DNA of 13,800 nucleotides from Prosthecobacter debontii (GTDB lineage Bacteria > Verrucomicrobiota > Verrucomicrobiia > Verrucomicrobiales > Akkermansiaceae), in contig CAMCYT010000048.1 of assembly GCA_945885485.1 (NCBI GenBank), positions 1 through 13,800 on the forward strand, written 5' to 3'. Of this stretch, positions 1 through 8,557 are shown in pieces. Under the pieces are notes generated by a model, which did no database searches, was not told where the DNA came from, and saw only the letters and a list, made by a program, of their open reading frames with translations. Numbering within the stretch: the stretch's first letter is position 1; every line of letters starts with the position of its first letter. The position numbers were made by a program, and so were the translations under genes.

Positions 1-525
1 TCCCCAAGGCTTACAATCCCAGCTGGTCACGCTGTAAGAAGAGTTCCATGCTTTACCTGAAACGACAGCGCCGTTGAAATCGAGGTAAAGGTGGAATTGC
101 GCGGCGGGTCTGGAGTTGTAAACTGGAGGTGCACTGATCGGAACGGAGGCATTTCCAGTGCCCGGGGTCCCGGCGGAGGGTTGGGTTTCGACGACGCTCG
201 CTTTTGCATGGGAGTGGCCATCGCAGTTGCCGTGGCCGTCGGGGCAGATCGTGAAAATTCCACCGTCATCATCGACGCGCATGTGCTCAGCTGCATCGAA
301 TTCTTTGAAAGTCAGCTTGTGCATCCAGCGCATGGCTTTCTCTTGGGACACAGGATTGAGTGTTTCCAGTTTGGTTTTCAGTTTTCCCGCAGGCAGTTCC
401 TGAATGGTGAACGGGTGTTCTTTGCCGTAGATTTTCTCAGCGACTTGTTGGGAGAACGCCAAAGATGAGAAGAGACCGAAGCATAGGAAAAGCGTGATGA
501 AACATGAAAACGAATGATTTTTCAT
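1..525 (-). CDS. Secreted protein of unknown function, C-terminal part beyond the window
   Basis: The frame is open from an ATG at 525-523 to the window edge, giving 175 residues with no stop, so the C-terminus is missing. Residues 1-25 form a signal peptide: a basic start, a Phe/Leu/Cys-rich hydrophobic core, and cleavage probably after the Ala/Phe/Ser stretch near 22-25. A Cys/His/Asp-rich stretch at about 93-106 (ICPDGHGNCDGHSH) could bind metal. A Ser/Pro/Gly/Thr-rich linker follows (about 110-140), then a segment beginning HLYLDFNG (145-152) with a Trp/Asn pair near 160. I associate this kind of LDF(D/N)G segment with the start of large secreted proteins in this group, some of them zinc metallopeptidases. 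The catalytic part would lie outside the window, so no function is assigned. No convincing Shine-Dalgarno site precedes the ATG. Confidence 0.75.
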   Translation of the reverse strand, partial: MKNHSFSCFITLFLCFGLFSSLAFSQQVAEKIYGKEHPFTIQELPAGKLKTKLETLNPVSQEKAMRWMHKLTFKEFDAAEHMRVDDDGGIFTICPDGHGNCDGHSHAKASVVETQPSAGTPGTGNASVPISAPPVYNSRPAAQFHLYLDFNGAVVSGKAWNSSYSVTSWDCKPWG

Positions 526-750
526 AAATAGGTTTTGCTTAAATTGGGACTACTGAATCTTGGGGGTTTGTAAATCCGTGCGTTTCGAATACATGGTATA
601 TTCACAAAGCACAATTATTTTCTACCGCAATATTGAATTTATTCAGCCATGATTGGTGGGAATTGGAAGTTTTTTTTAAAAAAAGTTTCTGGGCTTAACC
701 TAGCCTGCAGATACCTCAAACATACAGAAGTTGAAGATTCCGGATCGCAA

Positions 751-792
751 AAAACCCTCGGGGCGATCGTTTCCGAGTGCTCCGAGGGTTTT
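751..792 (-). terminator. Rho-independent terminator of the transglutaminase-like gene
   Basis: A perfect 11-bp stem pairs 751-761 (AAAACCCTCGG) with 782-792 (CCGAGGGTTTT) around a 20-base loop. Read on the minus strand, the GC-rich stem ends in a run of six T. It lies 14 bases after the stop codon of the minus-strand gene at 807-2897, the expected place for its terminator. The A-run on the other arm could also let it work on the plus strand, but no plus-strand gene ends here. Confidence 0.85.
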
Positions 793-806
793 CATGATAG
801 GTAAGC

Positions 807-2897
807 TTACTTCGCCGAGGTCAGGGTGAAATCCTTGATCGTCACGCCGCGGCTCCCGGTTTTGAGCTCGAAGTTGAGGGTGTTTTTGCCTTTTTCGAGA
901 GTGACTTCGATAGGTGTGGTCGCTTCCCATGCGCCTATGGTGTATGGCACCGGGAGTTCGGTGGGCTTGGCGGCGTTGGTGGAAAGGATGAAAATCTGGC
1001 CAGATTGGACGGTAGCGACTTTGGCAGCGAGGGCATATTTGCCGGCCGCTGGGGCCTCGAACTCGTATTGGGTTTTGAACCCGCCGAGCGCGTGGATTTG
1101 CGTTCCCCCGCTGCTGTAGCTTTTCATCGCCGCTGCTTTGCCGGTGCCTTTGGTGTAGGCGACGGAAGGGATGTTGATCACTCCGTTTTTCACGGATGCT
1201 TTTTGATCGGCTGCGTTCACTGTTTCAGAAACGACTTTTTGTTCTTTCTCGTTTGCCTCACCGAGTTCTTGGCCGAGGGGACCGAGAGAGGCGGATTTCG
1301 AAGCTAGAATACGGGATTGGAAAAGGGCAAGGTTGCTCCAGAATCCGCCAGCGACCTTTTTGCGTTCGTTATAGGCGGGCTCGCTAAGGATGCGGCCGAT
1401 CCATTCTGCGCGTAGGACTTTGATGTATTCATCGGTGTGTTCGCGGGCCTGGGCTTCCATGAGAAACTGGTTGCCGCTCAGGGAAACATCGTCTTTATCC
1501 CACCAACTGTGTTGATAACCCGCGCCGAGGTTGACTACCCAGCCTTTCGGCGTCCAGTGACTGAGGGCGGCGTGGGCTTTCTGGGTCACACCCCAGGTCG
1601 GGATGCCAAATGAACGGAGCATGAAACGGCCGAAAAACGCCCTACGACCGCAGATGCCGCCGTTTTTGGCGATGTTCTGATGTTGGTGGAGGGTGTCGAC
1701 GTCGTATTTCTGATTTTCTGAACCATAAGGAACTTCGCTTTTCACGGCGGCAACATAGCGCCAGCCGTAATCCGGAGTGTAGATGTGATCGGGGCGATAG
1801 GTCTGGAGCATCTTACGGCCCCATGTGGAAATTTCATCGGGCACATCGTGATTGATGACGAAACGATATTCCCAGGTGGTGAGATCTTTGAAGGCTGGGT
1901 CGAGCTCGCCATCGAGGTAGGCTTTTTCGTAGTGGAGGTAACGTTTGACCGGATCGACAACAGCTGGTCCGTCGGTCACGGCTTTGGCGTTGCCTTGGGC
2001 GATGGGGTTGGCGTGTTCAAGCGCGGTGGCGAGGGCGAGGCGTTGGAAAAGATCGGATTTCGCTTTCGGGCTGGCTTTTTGAATGTCGGTGTAAATCTTC
2101 ATTGCTTCCCCGTATTTTCCAAAACGCGCGCCACCTGCGAGGAGCATCTCTTTCATCAGTTTTTCGTTGGCGAGAAGCTGGGTGACTAGTGTTTTTTCCG
2201 CCGCGCTCTTCTCGGCAAAAGCCGCCAAGCCATAAGGCGTGGCGTGAGTGAGGATGTTGGCTTTTACGAGTTTGCCATCGATTTTATCGGTGCCGAGGAC
2301 GCTGTTCAGATCGGTGAAAAGCGAATTGGCGAGTTTCATCTCGTTGTCTTTGGCCTGAGTCATGGCGGCTTGGGCGGCATCGAAAGCTTTGCGTAAAGCC
2401 GGCTCGTTGGCTTTTAGCTTTTCGTAATTTTCCGTGCGCTCTTTAAGGGCGGCCAGACCTTCCTTTTTATTGGCCTCCCAGTTTGCCAGGTCTTTTTCCG
2501 CCGCAGCTTTTGCTTCAGGGGTGGTGGCTTTTTGAAGCGCCGCCTTTGCAGCAGAGATACCTTTTTCGGCGCCGCCGATCCACTTGCCATTGGCATGTTC
2601 GATGGAGCCTTTGGCCGCGCCGATTTTACCGAGCTCAACCTGCACCGCATCGGCATCTGTGGCTGCTTTCAGTGCCGCTTCACGGGCTTGTGCAAACGCA
2701 GCTTTCTTTGCATCGCTGACGGTTGGAAGCGCCTTCGTGATATCTGCCTGCAACGCGGCGAGAGTCTCGGTATACTCCGTTTTGAGTTTATCTCCATTGG
2801 TTGTCAAAGGTGCGGCTGGCTGAGGCTTTGCGGACCATGCTGCCGTTCCTGTAAGCATGAGAACTCCGAGGAAGAAAGAGGGTGAGGGTTTAATCAT
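807..2897 (-). CDS. Secreted transglutaminase-like protein with helical N-terminal half and C-terminal beta domain
   Basis: A 696-residue exported protein. Residues 1-22 are a signal peptide with an AWSA cleavage site. About 35-290 is Ala/Lys/Glu-rich with no glycine-rich breaks, suggesting long helices or coiled coil. The core at about 400-470 looks like a transglutaminase/cysteine-protease-like fold: GGICGRRA places a Cys at 416, then R..GIPTWG, a His at 442 within KAHAALSHW, and an Asn/Asp candidate at 456 or 467-468 before HSWW. C416-H442-N/D matches the order of a transglutaminase-like triad. About 570-696 is beta-rich, with phrases such as GKYALAAKV and KGKNTLNFEL, as in jelly-roll carbohydrate-binding modules (CBM6/35-like). 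The protein may therefore act on, or bind, cell-surface or polysaccharide material. It could equally be a non-enzymatic relative. It is transcribed away from kup with a 139-bp shared upstream region and has its own terminator, so it is probably monocistronic. Confidence 0.85.
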   Translation of the reverse strand: MIKPSPSFFLGVLMLTGTAAWSAKPQPAAPLTTNGDKLKTEYTETLAALQADITKALPTVSDAKKAAFAQAREAALKAATDADAVQVELGKIGAAKGSIEHANGKWIGGAEKGISAAKAALQKATTPEAKAAAEKDLANWEANKKEGLAALKERTENYEKLKANEPALRKAFDAAQAAMTQAKDNEMKLANSLFTDLNSVLGTDKIDGKLVKANILTHATPYGLAAFAEKSAAEKTLVTQLLANEKLMKEMLLAGGARFGKYGEAMKIYTDIQKASPKAKSDLFQRLALATALEHANPIAQGNAKAVTDGPAVVDPVKRYLHYEKAYLDGELDPAFKDLTTWEYRFVINHDVPDEISTWGRKMLQTYRPDHIYTPDYGWRYVAAVKSEVPYGSENQKYDVDTLHQHQNIAKNGGICGRRAFFGRFMLRSFGIPTWGVTQKAHAALSHWTPKGWVVNLGAGYQHSWWDKDDVSLSGNQFLMEAQAREHTDEYIKVLRAEWIGRILSEPAYNERKKVAGGFWSNLALFQSRILASKSASLGPLGQELGEANEKEQKVVSETVNAADQKASVKNGVINIPSVAYTKGTGKAAAMKSYSSGGTQIHALGGFKTQYEFEAPAAGKYALAAKVATVQSGQIFILSTNAAKPTELPVPYTIGAWEATTPIEVTLEKGKNTLNFELKTGSRGVTIKDFTLTSAK

Positions 2898-3036
2898 AAC
2901 TTAAACCTTAACGGGAGTTTTGTGGTTTTCTTTTCATAATTTTGGCGGAAAAACACATTTTCTGGGATGTATTTGCCACTGGTCAGACTGCCTTAGGGTT
3001 GCTAGGAAAGCGCTGCGGCGGCTCGCTCTCGGTCTC

Positions 3037-4935
3037 ATGAATTCTTCCATCTCAGCCCCAAATCACCAGAAGCCGAAGCTAGCGGCCACTACCATTGCTG
3101 CACTTGGAATCGTCTTTGGCGATATTGGAACGAGTCCGATCTATGCGTTTCGCGAATGCTTTTCAGGCTCACATGGGGCCCACATCGATGCGCACAACTT
3201 GACCGGCGCGGCCTCTTTGGTCGTCTGGTCTTTATTGCTCGTGGTGACGGTCAAATATCTCTTCATCATCCTCAAGCTCGATAACAAGGGCGAAGGCGGC
3301 ATCCTCGCCTTATCAGCCTTGATTCGAGGTGCGACGAAACAGGAAAATGGCTCACGAGCGGGGAAAGTCCTGCTGTTCGGTCTCGCGGGAGCTGCGCTGA
3401 TGTATGCGGACGGCATGCTCACTCCCGCCATCTCCGTATTGAGTGCCGTGGAAGGCCTTTCTGTTAGTGCGCCCATGCTTGCGCACTGGACCGTTCCCGT
3501 CGCTGTCGCCATTCTCGCAACGCTGTTTGCCATTCAACGTTTCGGCACCAGAAAAGTCGGCGTTCTCTTTGGTCCCATCGTTCTGCTCTGGTTTTCCACC
3601 ATCGGGCTTCTCGGCCTTAAGGAAATCTTTTCCCAACCGCAAATCCTGCTCTCTCTCAGCCCTTTGGAAGGAGTGACCTTCCTCATCCGAGAGTGGAGAC
3701 ACGCCCTGCCCTTGCTTGCAGCCGTGTTCCTCGCCGTCACAGGAGGTGAAGCCCTTTATGCCGACCTCGGCCACTTTGGCAGACGACCCATCCGTATCGG
3801 CTGGTTCTCGGTCGTGTTGCCATGTTTGGTGCTAAATTACCTCGGTCAAGCCGCGCTGTTGACGACAGATGCCGCAGCCATTCGCAGTCCTTTCTTCCTG
3901 CTCGCCCCTGAGTTCCTGCGCTTTCCTCTCACGCTACTGGCCACCGCCGCCGCGGTTGTCGCCAGCCAAGCTCTCATCACAGGCGCGTTTTCTCTCACCA
4001 CTCAGGCGATCCAACTTGGCTGCCTACCCCGTTTCCTCGTCCGCTACACATCCGAGCACTCAGCCGGACAAGTCTATGTGCCCATGGTGAACTGGATGCT
4101 CGCCTTTGCCTGTATTTTCCTAGTCATCGGCTTTGAAACATCCGCAAATCTAGCAGGTGCATACGGTATCGCCATCGCGCTCACCATGACCATCACTTCG
4201 GTTCTGTTCTACTCGGCCGCGCGAGCCTGCTGGAACTGGTCCTTTGCCAAAGCCTTCTCACTCACCGCCCTGTTTCTTCTGTTAGACGGCGCGTTCCTGG
4301 CTGCGAACGCTTTGAAAATTGCGCATGGCGGATGGCTAGCGCTGGTGACGGGCGGAGCGATCATGTCGCTGATGCTGATCTGGATTTGGGGACGCAAACT
4401 GCTTTATAAACGTATTCTTGCCAGTGCTCTTCCTGTTAGCAACCTGCTGGATGAACTCTCAAAAGGCAAGATCCACCGCGTATCTGGCACTGCGGTTTAT
4501 ATGAGTGGCAAGGACACAAAAGTACCCACCGCACTGCTTCACAACCTCAAGCACAACCAAGTGCTCCATCAGCAGGTTATTCTGCTCCATGTTTCCACAT
4601 CGGATGAGCCACACGCGACCGGACCAGAGAGAATGGCCCACCAAGATCTCGGAGAAGGACTCCACCGCGTCACTCTCCAATTCGGATTTGCCGATAGCCC
4701 AGCCGTGCCACATGCGCTCAAAGAACTGTTGCCGGAATCCCTGCACTTCAATCCTAACAAAGCCACTTATTTCCTCGGTCGGGAAACTTACGGAGTCGGC
4801 AAAAATGCAGGGCTGTTCGATCGGGCGCGGCTGTTTCTTTTCGCCGTCATGGCGCGCAATGCATCGCCAGCCACCGCATACTTTCAATTACCTCCCGGAC
4901 GCGTGGTCGAATTGGGAGCGCATATTACTTTATAG
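3037..4935 (+). CDS. kup: Kup-type low-affinity potassium transporter
   Basis: A K+ uptake permease of the KUP/HAK/KT family in the cytoplasmic membrane, which in characterised members moves K+ with protons. The signature GDIGTSPIY lies at residues 28-36. A loop with LDNKGEGG (81-88) and a later TGGEALYADLGHFG segment are also typical. About twelve hydrophobic segments cover residues 15-435, followed by a soluble C-terminal domain that contains the family phrase YFLGRE and ends RVVELGAHITL. The ATG at 3037 gives 632 residues, close to the roughly 620 of E. coli Kup. The ATG at 2920 would add 39 residues of non-hydrophobic, Cys/Arg-containing sequence unlike the family and would begin only 22 bp from the divergent gene, so it is rejected. 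The stop lies six bases from the stop of the convergent hydrolase gene. Confidence 0.96.
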   Translation: MNSSISAPNHQKPKLAATTIAALGIVFGDIGTSPIYAFRECFSGSHGAHIDAHNLTGAASLVVWSLLLVVTVKYLFIILKLDNKGEGGILALSALIRGATKQENGSRAGKVLLFGLAGAALMYADGMLTPAISVLSAVEGLSVSAPMLAHWTVPVAVAILATLFAIQRFGTRKVGVLFGPIVLLWFSTIGLLGLKEIFSQPQILLSLSPLEGVTFLIREWRHALPLLAAVFLAVTGGEALYADLGHFGRRPIRIGWFSVVLPCLVLNYLGQAALLTTDAAAIRSPFFLLAPEFLRFPLTLLATAAAVVASQALITGAFSLTTQAIQLGCLPRFLVRYTSEHSAGQVYVPMVNWMLAFACIFLVIGFETSANLAGAYGIAIALTMTITSVLFYSAARACWNWSFAKAFSLTALFLLLDGAFLAANALKIAHGGWLALVTGGAIMSLMLIWIWGRKLLYKRILASALPVSNLLDELSKGKIHRVSGTAVYMSGKDTKVPTALLHNLKHNQVLHQQVILLHVSTSDEPHATGPERMAHQDLGEGLHRVTLQFGFADSPAVPHALKELLPESLHFNPNKATYFLGRETYGVGKNAGLFDRARLFLFAVMARNASPATAYFQLPPGRVVELGAHITL

Positions 4936-4941
4936 AAGCGG

Positions 4942-6690
4942 CTAAGGCTCAATTTGATAAAAGCGACTTGCTGCTTTTCTTAAAAGCGGATGACTTTTCG
5001 ATGCCACATCGATCACATTGTCTTGGTTATTACGCTTTTTCCAACCGTGATAAGCGGAGATGGCTTCGAAGCCAGCGTTGAGAGAGCCTTGCATGGGATT
5101 GTGGAGGCGGAGATCAGCCTCGATGTTTTCGGGTAAGCCGAAAGGATAGAGAAATTGTTTCGCGTCGAGAGCGCTTAAGCCTTTTGCATATTGCTCGGGG
5201 TTGCTGAGCGCGAGACCCATCAGCATATAGTGAGGATGAATCCAACGGACGCCCATGACTTCGATCCCGTTCGCGGTATATCCGGCGCCAGGCATGCCGG
5301 ATTCTCCCCCTGAGAGTCCGAATATTCCTGACTGCGCCGCAGCCGAATTCGGCCAATGATTTTTCAGATATGATGTCTGGCCCACGAGCAGCTTTTTGCG
5401 AATGTCCGGCCAAGAGACCGAAGATACGAGGTCGAGATCCTTCCTGTCAAAATCCGGGTAAAACAAACTTTGAATCTCAGCAATAAAACCAACCCCTCGA
5501 TATGGCTCACCACTGGGTATCATTTTGCCGCGCGGTTGGCGGTCGGGTATCATCGCTTCGAGTGCAAGAACCAATGCCGTCTCTCCACCCCAGTCACGCC
5601 ATGCCGAGGGCAACAGCGTTTTCCCATCATCCAGAAATCCATGGCTAATCCATCCTTCGGCATCGGTCACCGCATCAAAATTGAGTCGTGCGATCATCGC
5701 GACAACCTGTTGATTCCATTCCGGCAACTCAAGAATCTGCGTCGCTAACAATAGTGAGTGCAACGCGATCGCGGTATCGACCGTGCTGAATTCCGTGCCC
5801 GGCACGATGGTGCTGCGACCATCCTTTCCGCTATGGACAAAATGCGGAAAAAATCCTGCGGCGGTGGGTAATGACTGGAGAGCTGTTAGAGTTTTCGAGA
5901 CTTCCAAGGTCGCTTTCTGCTTATCAATAATCCCCTCGGAGAAAGCCAACGCACTTGCCAACGCGTGAAATCCCGTTGAGGCAATCGACTCATATTCACC
6001 GCTGGGCGTGTGGCCGCGATCCCGGGTCAGGCCGCTTTCAATATCATGGCAACGGCGCAGTTTACCCAGAGAAATTCGGAATGCCCATTCTTCAATCGAC
6101 ATCTCAGGCCTCTGGGCAATGAACCCGATGGAGGAAAGCCGGAGATTGCAACCGGGCTCGGCGATCCAGTTCATGATTTTGATTTCGCCCAACGCTTTCG
6201 CATCAAGAGGGAAAAGATACGTCTTGGTAGCATTACTGGCGAGCGTCAGGGAAGTTTTCCAAACCACCTCGCGGCTGACATTGATGAGCTCCAGACGTAA
6301 AACTCCTTTGCCACTCGCATTGACTACAAGCTCGCGGACACCACAACGCTTTTCCACCGGACCGCCCAGACCGATCACATCGGTTGGATCGAACGTACGG
6401 TTACTCTGTGCGCCCAGCCCGGCCAACGAATGCCATGCGCCCGTCCACTCGCCGTCCGGCTTCACATTGATGATGCCGCCTTTGGAATCAATACGCCCAC
6501 CGCCCGGTCCCATCCAACCAAAGTCGGATGCCATGTGCGTGAAGTTTTCGAACGGATTGATCATCGGCGCTGCATCAGGCCGATCTCCGGGAAAGGAAAT
6601 CGAATAATCAATAATCGGCTGCCAAACACGTTTCGTTTGAGCGGCACACGGTGCGATAAGAGCCAAGCAAGCTATCAGGATTCGGAACAT
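4942..6690 (-). CDS. Secreted glucoamylase-like (alpha/alpha barrel) glycoside hydrolase
   Basis: An exported protein of 582 residues. The ATG at 6690 is chosen because it opens directly into a classical signal peptide (MFRILIACLALIAPCAA, cleavage near 17). The longer start at 6741 would put 17 polar residues in front and would lie inside a promoter-like palindrome. Residues 20-195 are beta-rich and may be a carbohydrate-binding or substrate-gating module. From about 200 to the end the pattern resembles the glucoamylase-like family PF10091 (related to GH144-type enzymes): IASTGFHALASALAF (236-250), GFFPHFVH (279-286), EFSTVDTAIALHSLLLATQ (300-318), WRDWGGETALVLALEAM (364-380), and a GYTANGIE region (470-477). 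Glu300, Glu370 and Glu477 are candidate acidic residues, but I cannot assign catalysis or substrate. It is divergent from the FAD oxidoreductase gene and may share its regulation. The family call is from memory of motifs, not a search. Confidence 0.7.
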   Translation of the reverse strand: MFRILIACLALIAPCAAQTKRVWQPIIDYSISFPGDRPDAAPMINPFENFTHMASDFGWMGPGGGRIDSKGGIINVKPDGEWTGAWHSLAGLGAQSNRTFDPTDVIGLGGPVEKRCGVRELVVNASGKGVLRLELINVSREVVWKTSLTLASNATKTYLFPLDAKALGEIKIMNWIAEPGCNLRLSSIGFIAQRPEMSIEEWAFRISLGKLRRCHDIESGLTRDRGHTPSGEYESIASTGFHALASALAFSEGIIDKQKATLEVSKTLTALQSLPTAAGFFPHFVHSGKDGRSTIVPGTEFSTVDTAIALHSLLLATQILELPEWNQQVVAMIARLNFDAVTDAEGWISHGFLDDGKTLLPSAWRDWGGETALVLALEAMIPDRQPRGKMIPSGEPYRGVGFIAEIQSLFYPDFDRKDLDLVSSVSWPDIRKKLLVGQTSYLKNHWPNSAAAQSGIFGLSGGESGMPGAGYTANGIEVMGVRWIHPHYMLMGLALSNPEQYAKGLSALDAKQFLYPFGLPENIEADLRLHNPMQGSLNAGFEAISAYHGWKKRNNQDNVIDVASKSHPLLRKAASRFYQIEP

Positions 6691-6732
6691 TCGCGCGAGT
6701 CTCGATGGATTTATGGATCTTTGCAAGAATTG

Positions 6733-6754
6733 GAAACGCATAATTATACGTTTC
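6733..6754. promoter_or_regulatory. 22-bp palindrome overlapping a -10-like box between divergent genes
   Basis: The arms GAAACG (6733-6738) and CGTTTC (6749-6754) are exact inverted repeats, and the centre ATAATTAT (6740-6747) is itself palindromic. Only the pair 6739/6748 breaks the symmetry. On the minus strand the centre contains TATAAT (6748 to 6743), about 50 bases upstream of the hydrolase ATG at 6690. No good -35 box is visible. A dimeric regulator bound here would cover the hydrolase promoter and sit about 74 bases upstream of the oxidoreductase ATG. GAAACG/CGTTTC half-sites recall LacI/GalR-family operators, but in those the halves usually abut, so the regulator class is uncertain. 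Confidence 0.5.
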
Positions 6755-6827
6755 TCATTTATAGATTTTTGTTCGCTAGATCATCCCTCATCCATTCGTA
6801 TAAACAGCCCAAATCTTCATAAACCCA

Positions 6828-8459
6828 ATGTCAAAATTCCTCATCCAGCACTTAGCTTGTCTCTCGCTCATGTTTGTAGGTATTGGCCAAACGTATGCCG
6901 AGGACGCTCTTGAGGTCTATGACATCGTCGTGTATGGTGATTCGTCGGGTGCTGTAACGGCGGCAGTCGATGCCAAACGCCGCGGGCACTCGGTGATTCT
7001 CGTAAGCCCCACGGCATTTCTTGGCGGCATGAGCGCGAGCGGGCTCGGGGCAACCGATTTTCTCGGGAGACGCGGGACCTTTGGCGGGATAGCATCGGAG
7101 TTTTATGACGGGGTCGCTGCTGCTTACGGCGCGGAATACGTGCGCAGCTTCGAACCACATGTAGGTCTCAAGGTTTTTCAAAAAATCATCGGAGATGCCG
7201 AGGTGATGGTTGTTTATAAAGAGCTGTTAGACCGTAACAAGGGAGTAAAGATGATTGGCAAACGCATCGAGTCCATCACCACCCTCAGCGGAAAAACCTA
7301 TCGAGGAAAAATGTTCATCGACGCCACATACGTCGGCGATCTCATGGCGGCAGCAGGCGTTAGCTACACCGTTGGACGGGAGCCCGAGAGTCAATACAAC
7401 GAGCATCTTGCAGGTGTGCGCCGTGGCGATACCAAACCACGCCTGCATTACACCCAACGCGACAAAGATCATTTCATCAAAAATGTGGATCCCTATCTCG
7501 TCAAAGGAGATCCGAAAAACGGGTTGCTGCCTTACGTTTTCCAAATCGACGGCCTCGCCAACGGACAAGGCGATAAGAAAATCCAAGCCTACAACTATCG
7601 CGTTTGTCTGACCACCGATCCCAATCGACGCATTCCCATCGAAAAACCCGAAGGCTACCGGGAAGTCGATCACGAACTGTTGTTAAGAAATTTCGACGCC
7701 GGCGATCTGCGCTTGCCTGCCTTGATTGAACCGTTGTCAGGAAAGGGATCCAAGGTGGATTGGAACAACATGCACGCCATCGGCTCCGACCACGCGGGCG
7801 CGAACTGGGATTATCCTGAAGCAAGTTACGAGCGACGTATTGAAATCGAAAAAGAGCACCAAACCTACATCCGCGGCTTTCTTTGGACGCTCTCCAACCA
7901 TCCTCGTGTGCCAGAAGAGATCCGCAAAAAAGTTTCCGCCTACGGCCTGCCGAAAGATGAATTCACCGACAACGGTGGCTGGCCATGGATGATCTACATC
8001 CGCGAGGCGCGACGCATGATCGGCGACTACGTCATGACCCAGCAGGATTGCGAAGGCAAACGCAGCGCTCTTGATCCGGTCGCACTCGGTTCGTTTGGAA
8101 TGGATTCCCACTGTGTGCAGCATTTCGTGACCGAGGAGGGCCTTGCCCAAAGCGACGGGGTCATCTGGCGTGTCCCTCCAAAACCCTACGGTATTTCTTA
8201 CCGCTCCATCATCCCGCGCAAAGGCGAGTGCGAAAACCTTTTTTCGCCCATCTGTCTTTCCACATCCCATGTCGCACACGGCTCGATCCGCATGGAGCCG
8301 GTTTTCATGGCACTCTCACAAAGTGCCTCCATCGCCGCTAGTGTGGCGATCGAATCCAATACCTCCGTTCAAGAAATCGCTTATCCTAAACTCCGGGAAA
8401 AATTGTTAGAGGCCAAACAGATCGTTCGCGCCGAAGACGCCGTGCAGAAGGGCCAGTGA
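6828..8459 (+). CDS. Secreted FAD-dependent oxidoreductase (FAD_oxidored family)
   Basis: A 543-residue flavoprotein with a signal peptide (residues 1-24, cleavage after TYA). The N-terminal Rossmann unit reads YDIVVYGDSSGAVTAAVDAK (31-50), followed by the acidic/turn region and LGGMSASGLGATDF (65-78), all typical of the PF12831 FAD_oxidored family. The C-terminal FAD-binding half carries YGISYRSIIPR, then CLSTSHVAHGSIRMEPVFMALSQSA (in two phrases, around 477-500), the conserved closing segment of that family. Substrate is unknown. Secreted members are common in planctomycete and verrucomicrobial genomes near polysaccharide-use genes, and the divergent glucoamylase-like gene fits that. The dinucleotide motif is GDSSG rather than the common GxGxxG, but such variants occur in this family. 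TATAAA at 6799-6804 is a possible -10 element. Confidence 0.88.
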   Translation: MSKFLIQHLACLSLMFVGIGQTYAEDALEVYDIVVYGDSSGAVTAAVDAKRRGHSVILVSPTAFLGGMSASGLGATDFLGRRGTFGGIASEFYDGVAAAYGAEYVRSFEPHVGLKVFQKIIGDAEVMVVYKELLDRNKGVKMIGKRIESITTLSGKTYRGKMFIDATYVGDLMAAAGVSYTVGREPESQYNEHLAGVRRGDTKPRLHYTQRDKDHFIKNVDPYLVKGDPKNGLLPYVFQIDGLANGQGDKKIQAYNYRVCLTTDPNRRIPIEKPEGYREVDHELLLRNFDAGDLRLPALIEPLSGKGSKVDWNNMHAIGSDHAGANWDYPEASYERRIEIEKEHQTYIRGFLWTLSNHPRVPEEIRKKVSAYGLPKDEFTDNGGWPWMIYIREARRMIGDYVMTQQDCEGKRSALDPVALGSFGMDSHCVQHFVTEEGLAQSDGVIWRVPPKPYGISYRSIIPRKGECENLFSPICLSTSHVAHGSIRMEPVFMALSQSASIAASVAIESNTSVQEIAYPKLREKLLEAKQIVRAEDAVQKGQ

Positions 8460-8557
8460 AAATCAAGACCCGCGCAAGCAAGCAGCCTTGACCGTTTAGT
8501 CGGTTTAGACATCATCAGGCTTGATCTAAATATTTTCAACGATATCTCCACATTCAC

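Noticed and set aside
91..468. Plus-strand open frame of 125 codons near the left edge
   Set aside because: It is the antisense shadow of the secreted-protein gene, whose signal peptide and composition are convincing.
670..684. T8-A7 run as a terminator
   Set aside because: It is a simple T/A tract with no GC stem; the true terminator is at 751-792.
2920..3036. Longer kup start codon at 2920
   Set aside because: The extra 39 residues do not resemble Kup N-termini, which are short before the GDIGTSP helix, and the start would lie in the divergent promoter region.
4942..6690. Lipoprotein signal (IAPC) in the glucoamylase-like hydrolase
   Set aside because: Proline directly before the cysteine does not fit a lipobox, and a normal cleavage site follows at CAA-Q.
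6691..6741. Longer start for the glucoamylase-like hydrolase at 6741
   Set aside because: It would place 17 polar residues before a complete signal peptide and would lie within the palindrome and -10-like box.
8491..8504. Hairpin ACCG/CGGT after the oxidoreductase gene as a terminator
   Set aside because: The stem is only four base pairs and no T-run follows.
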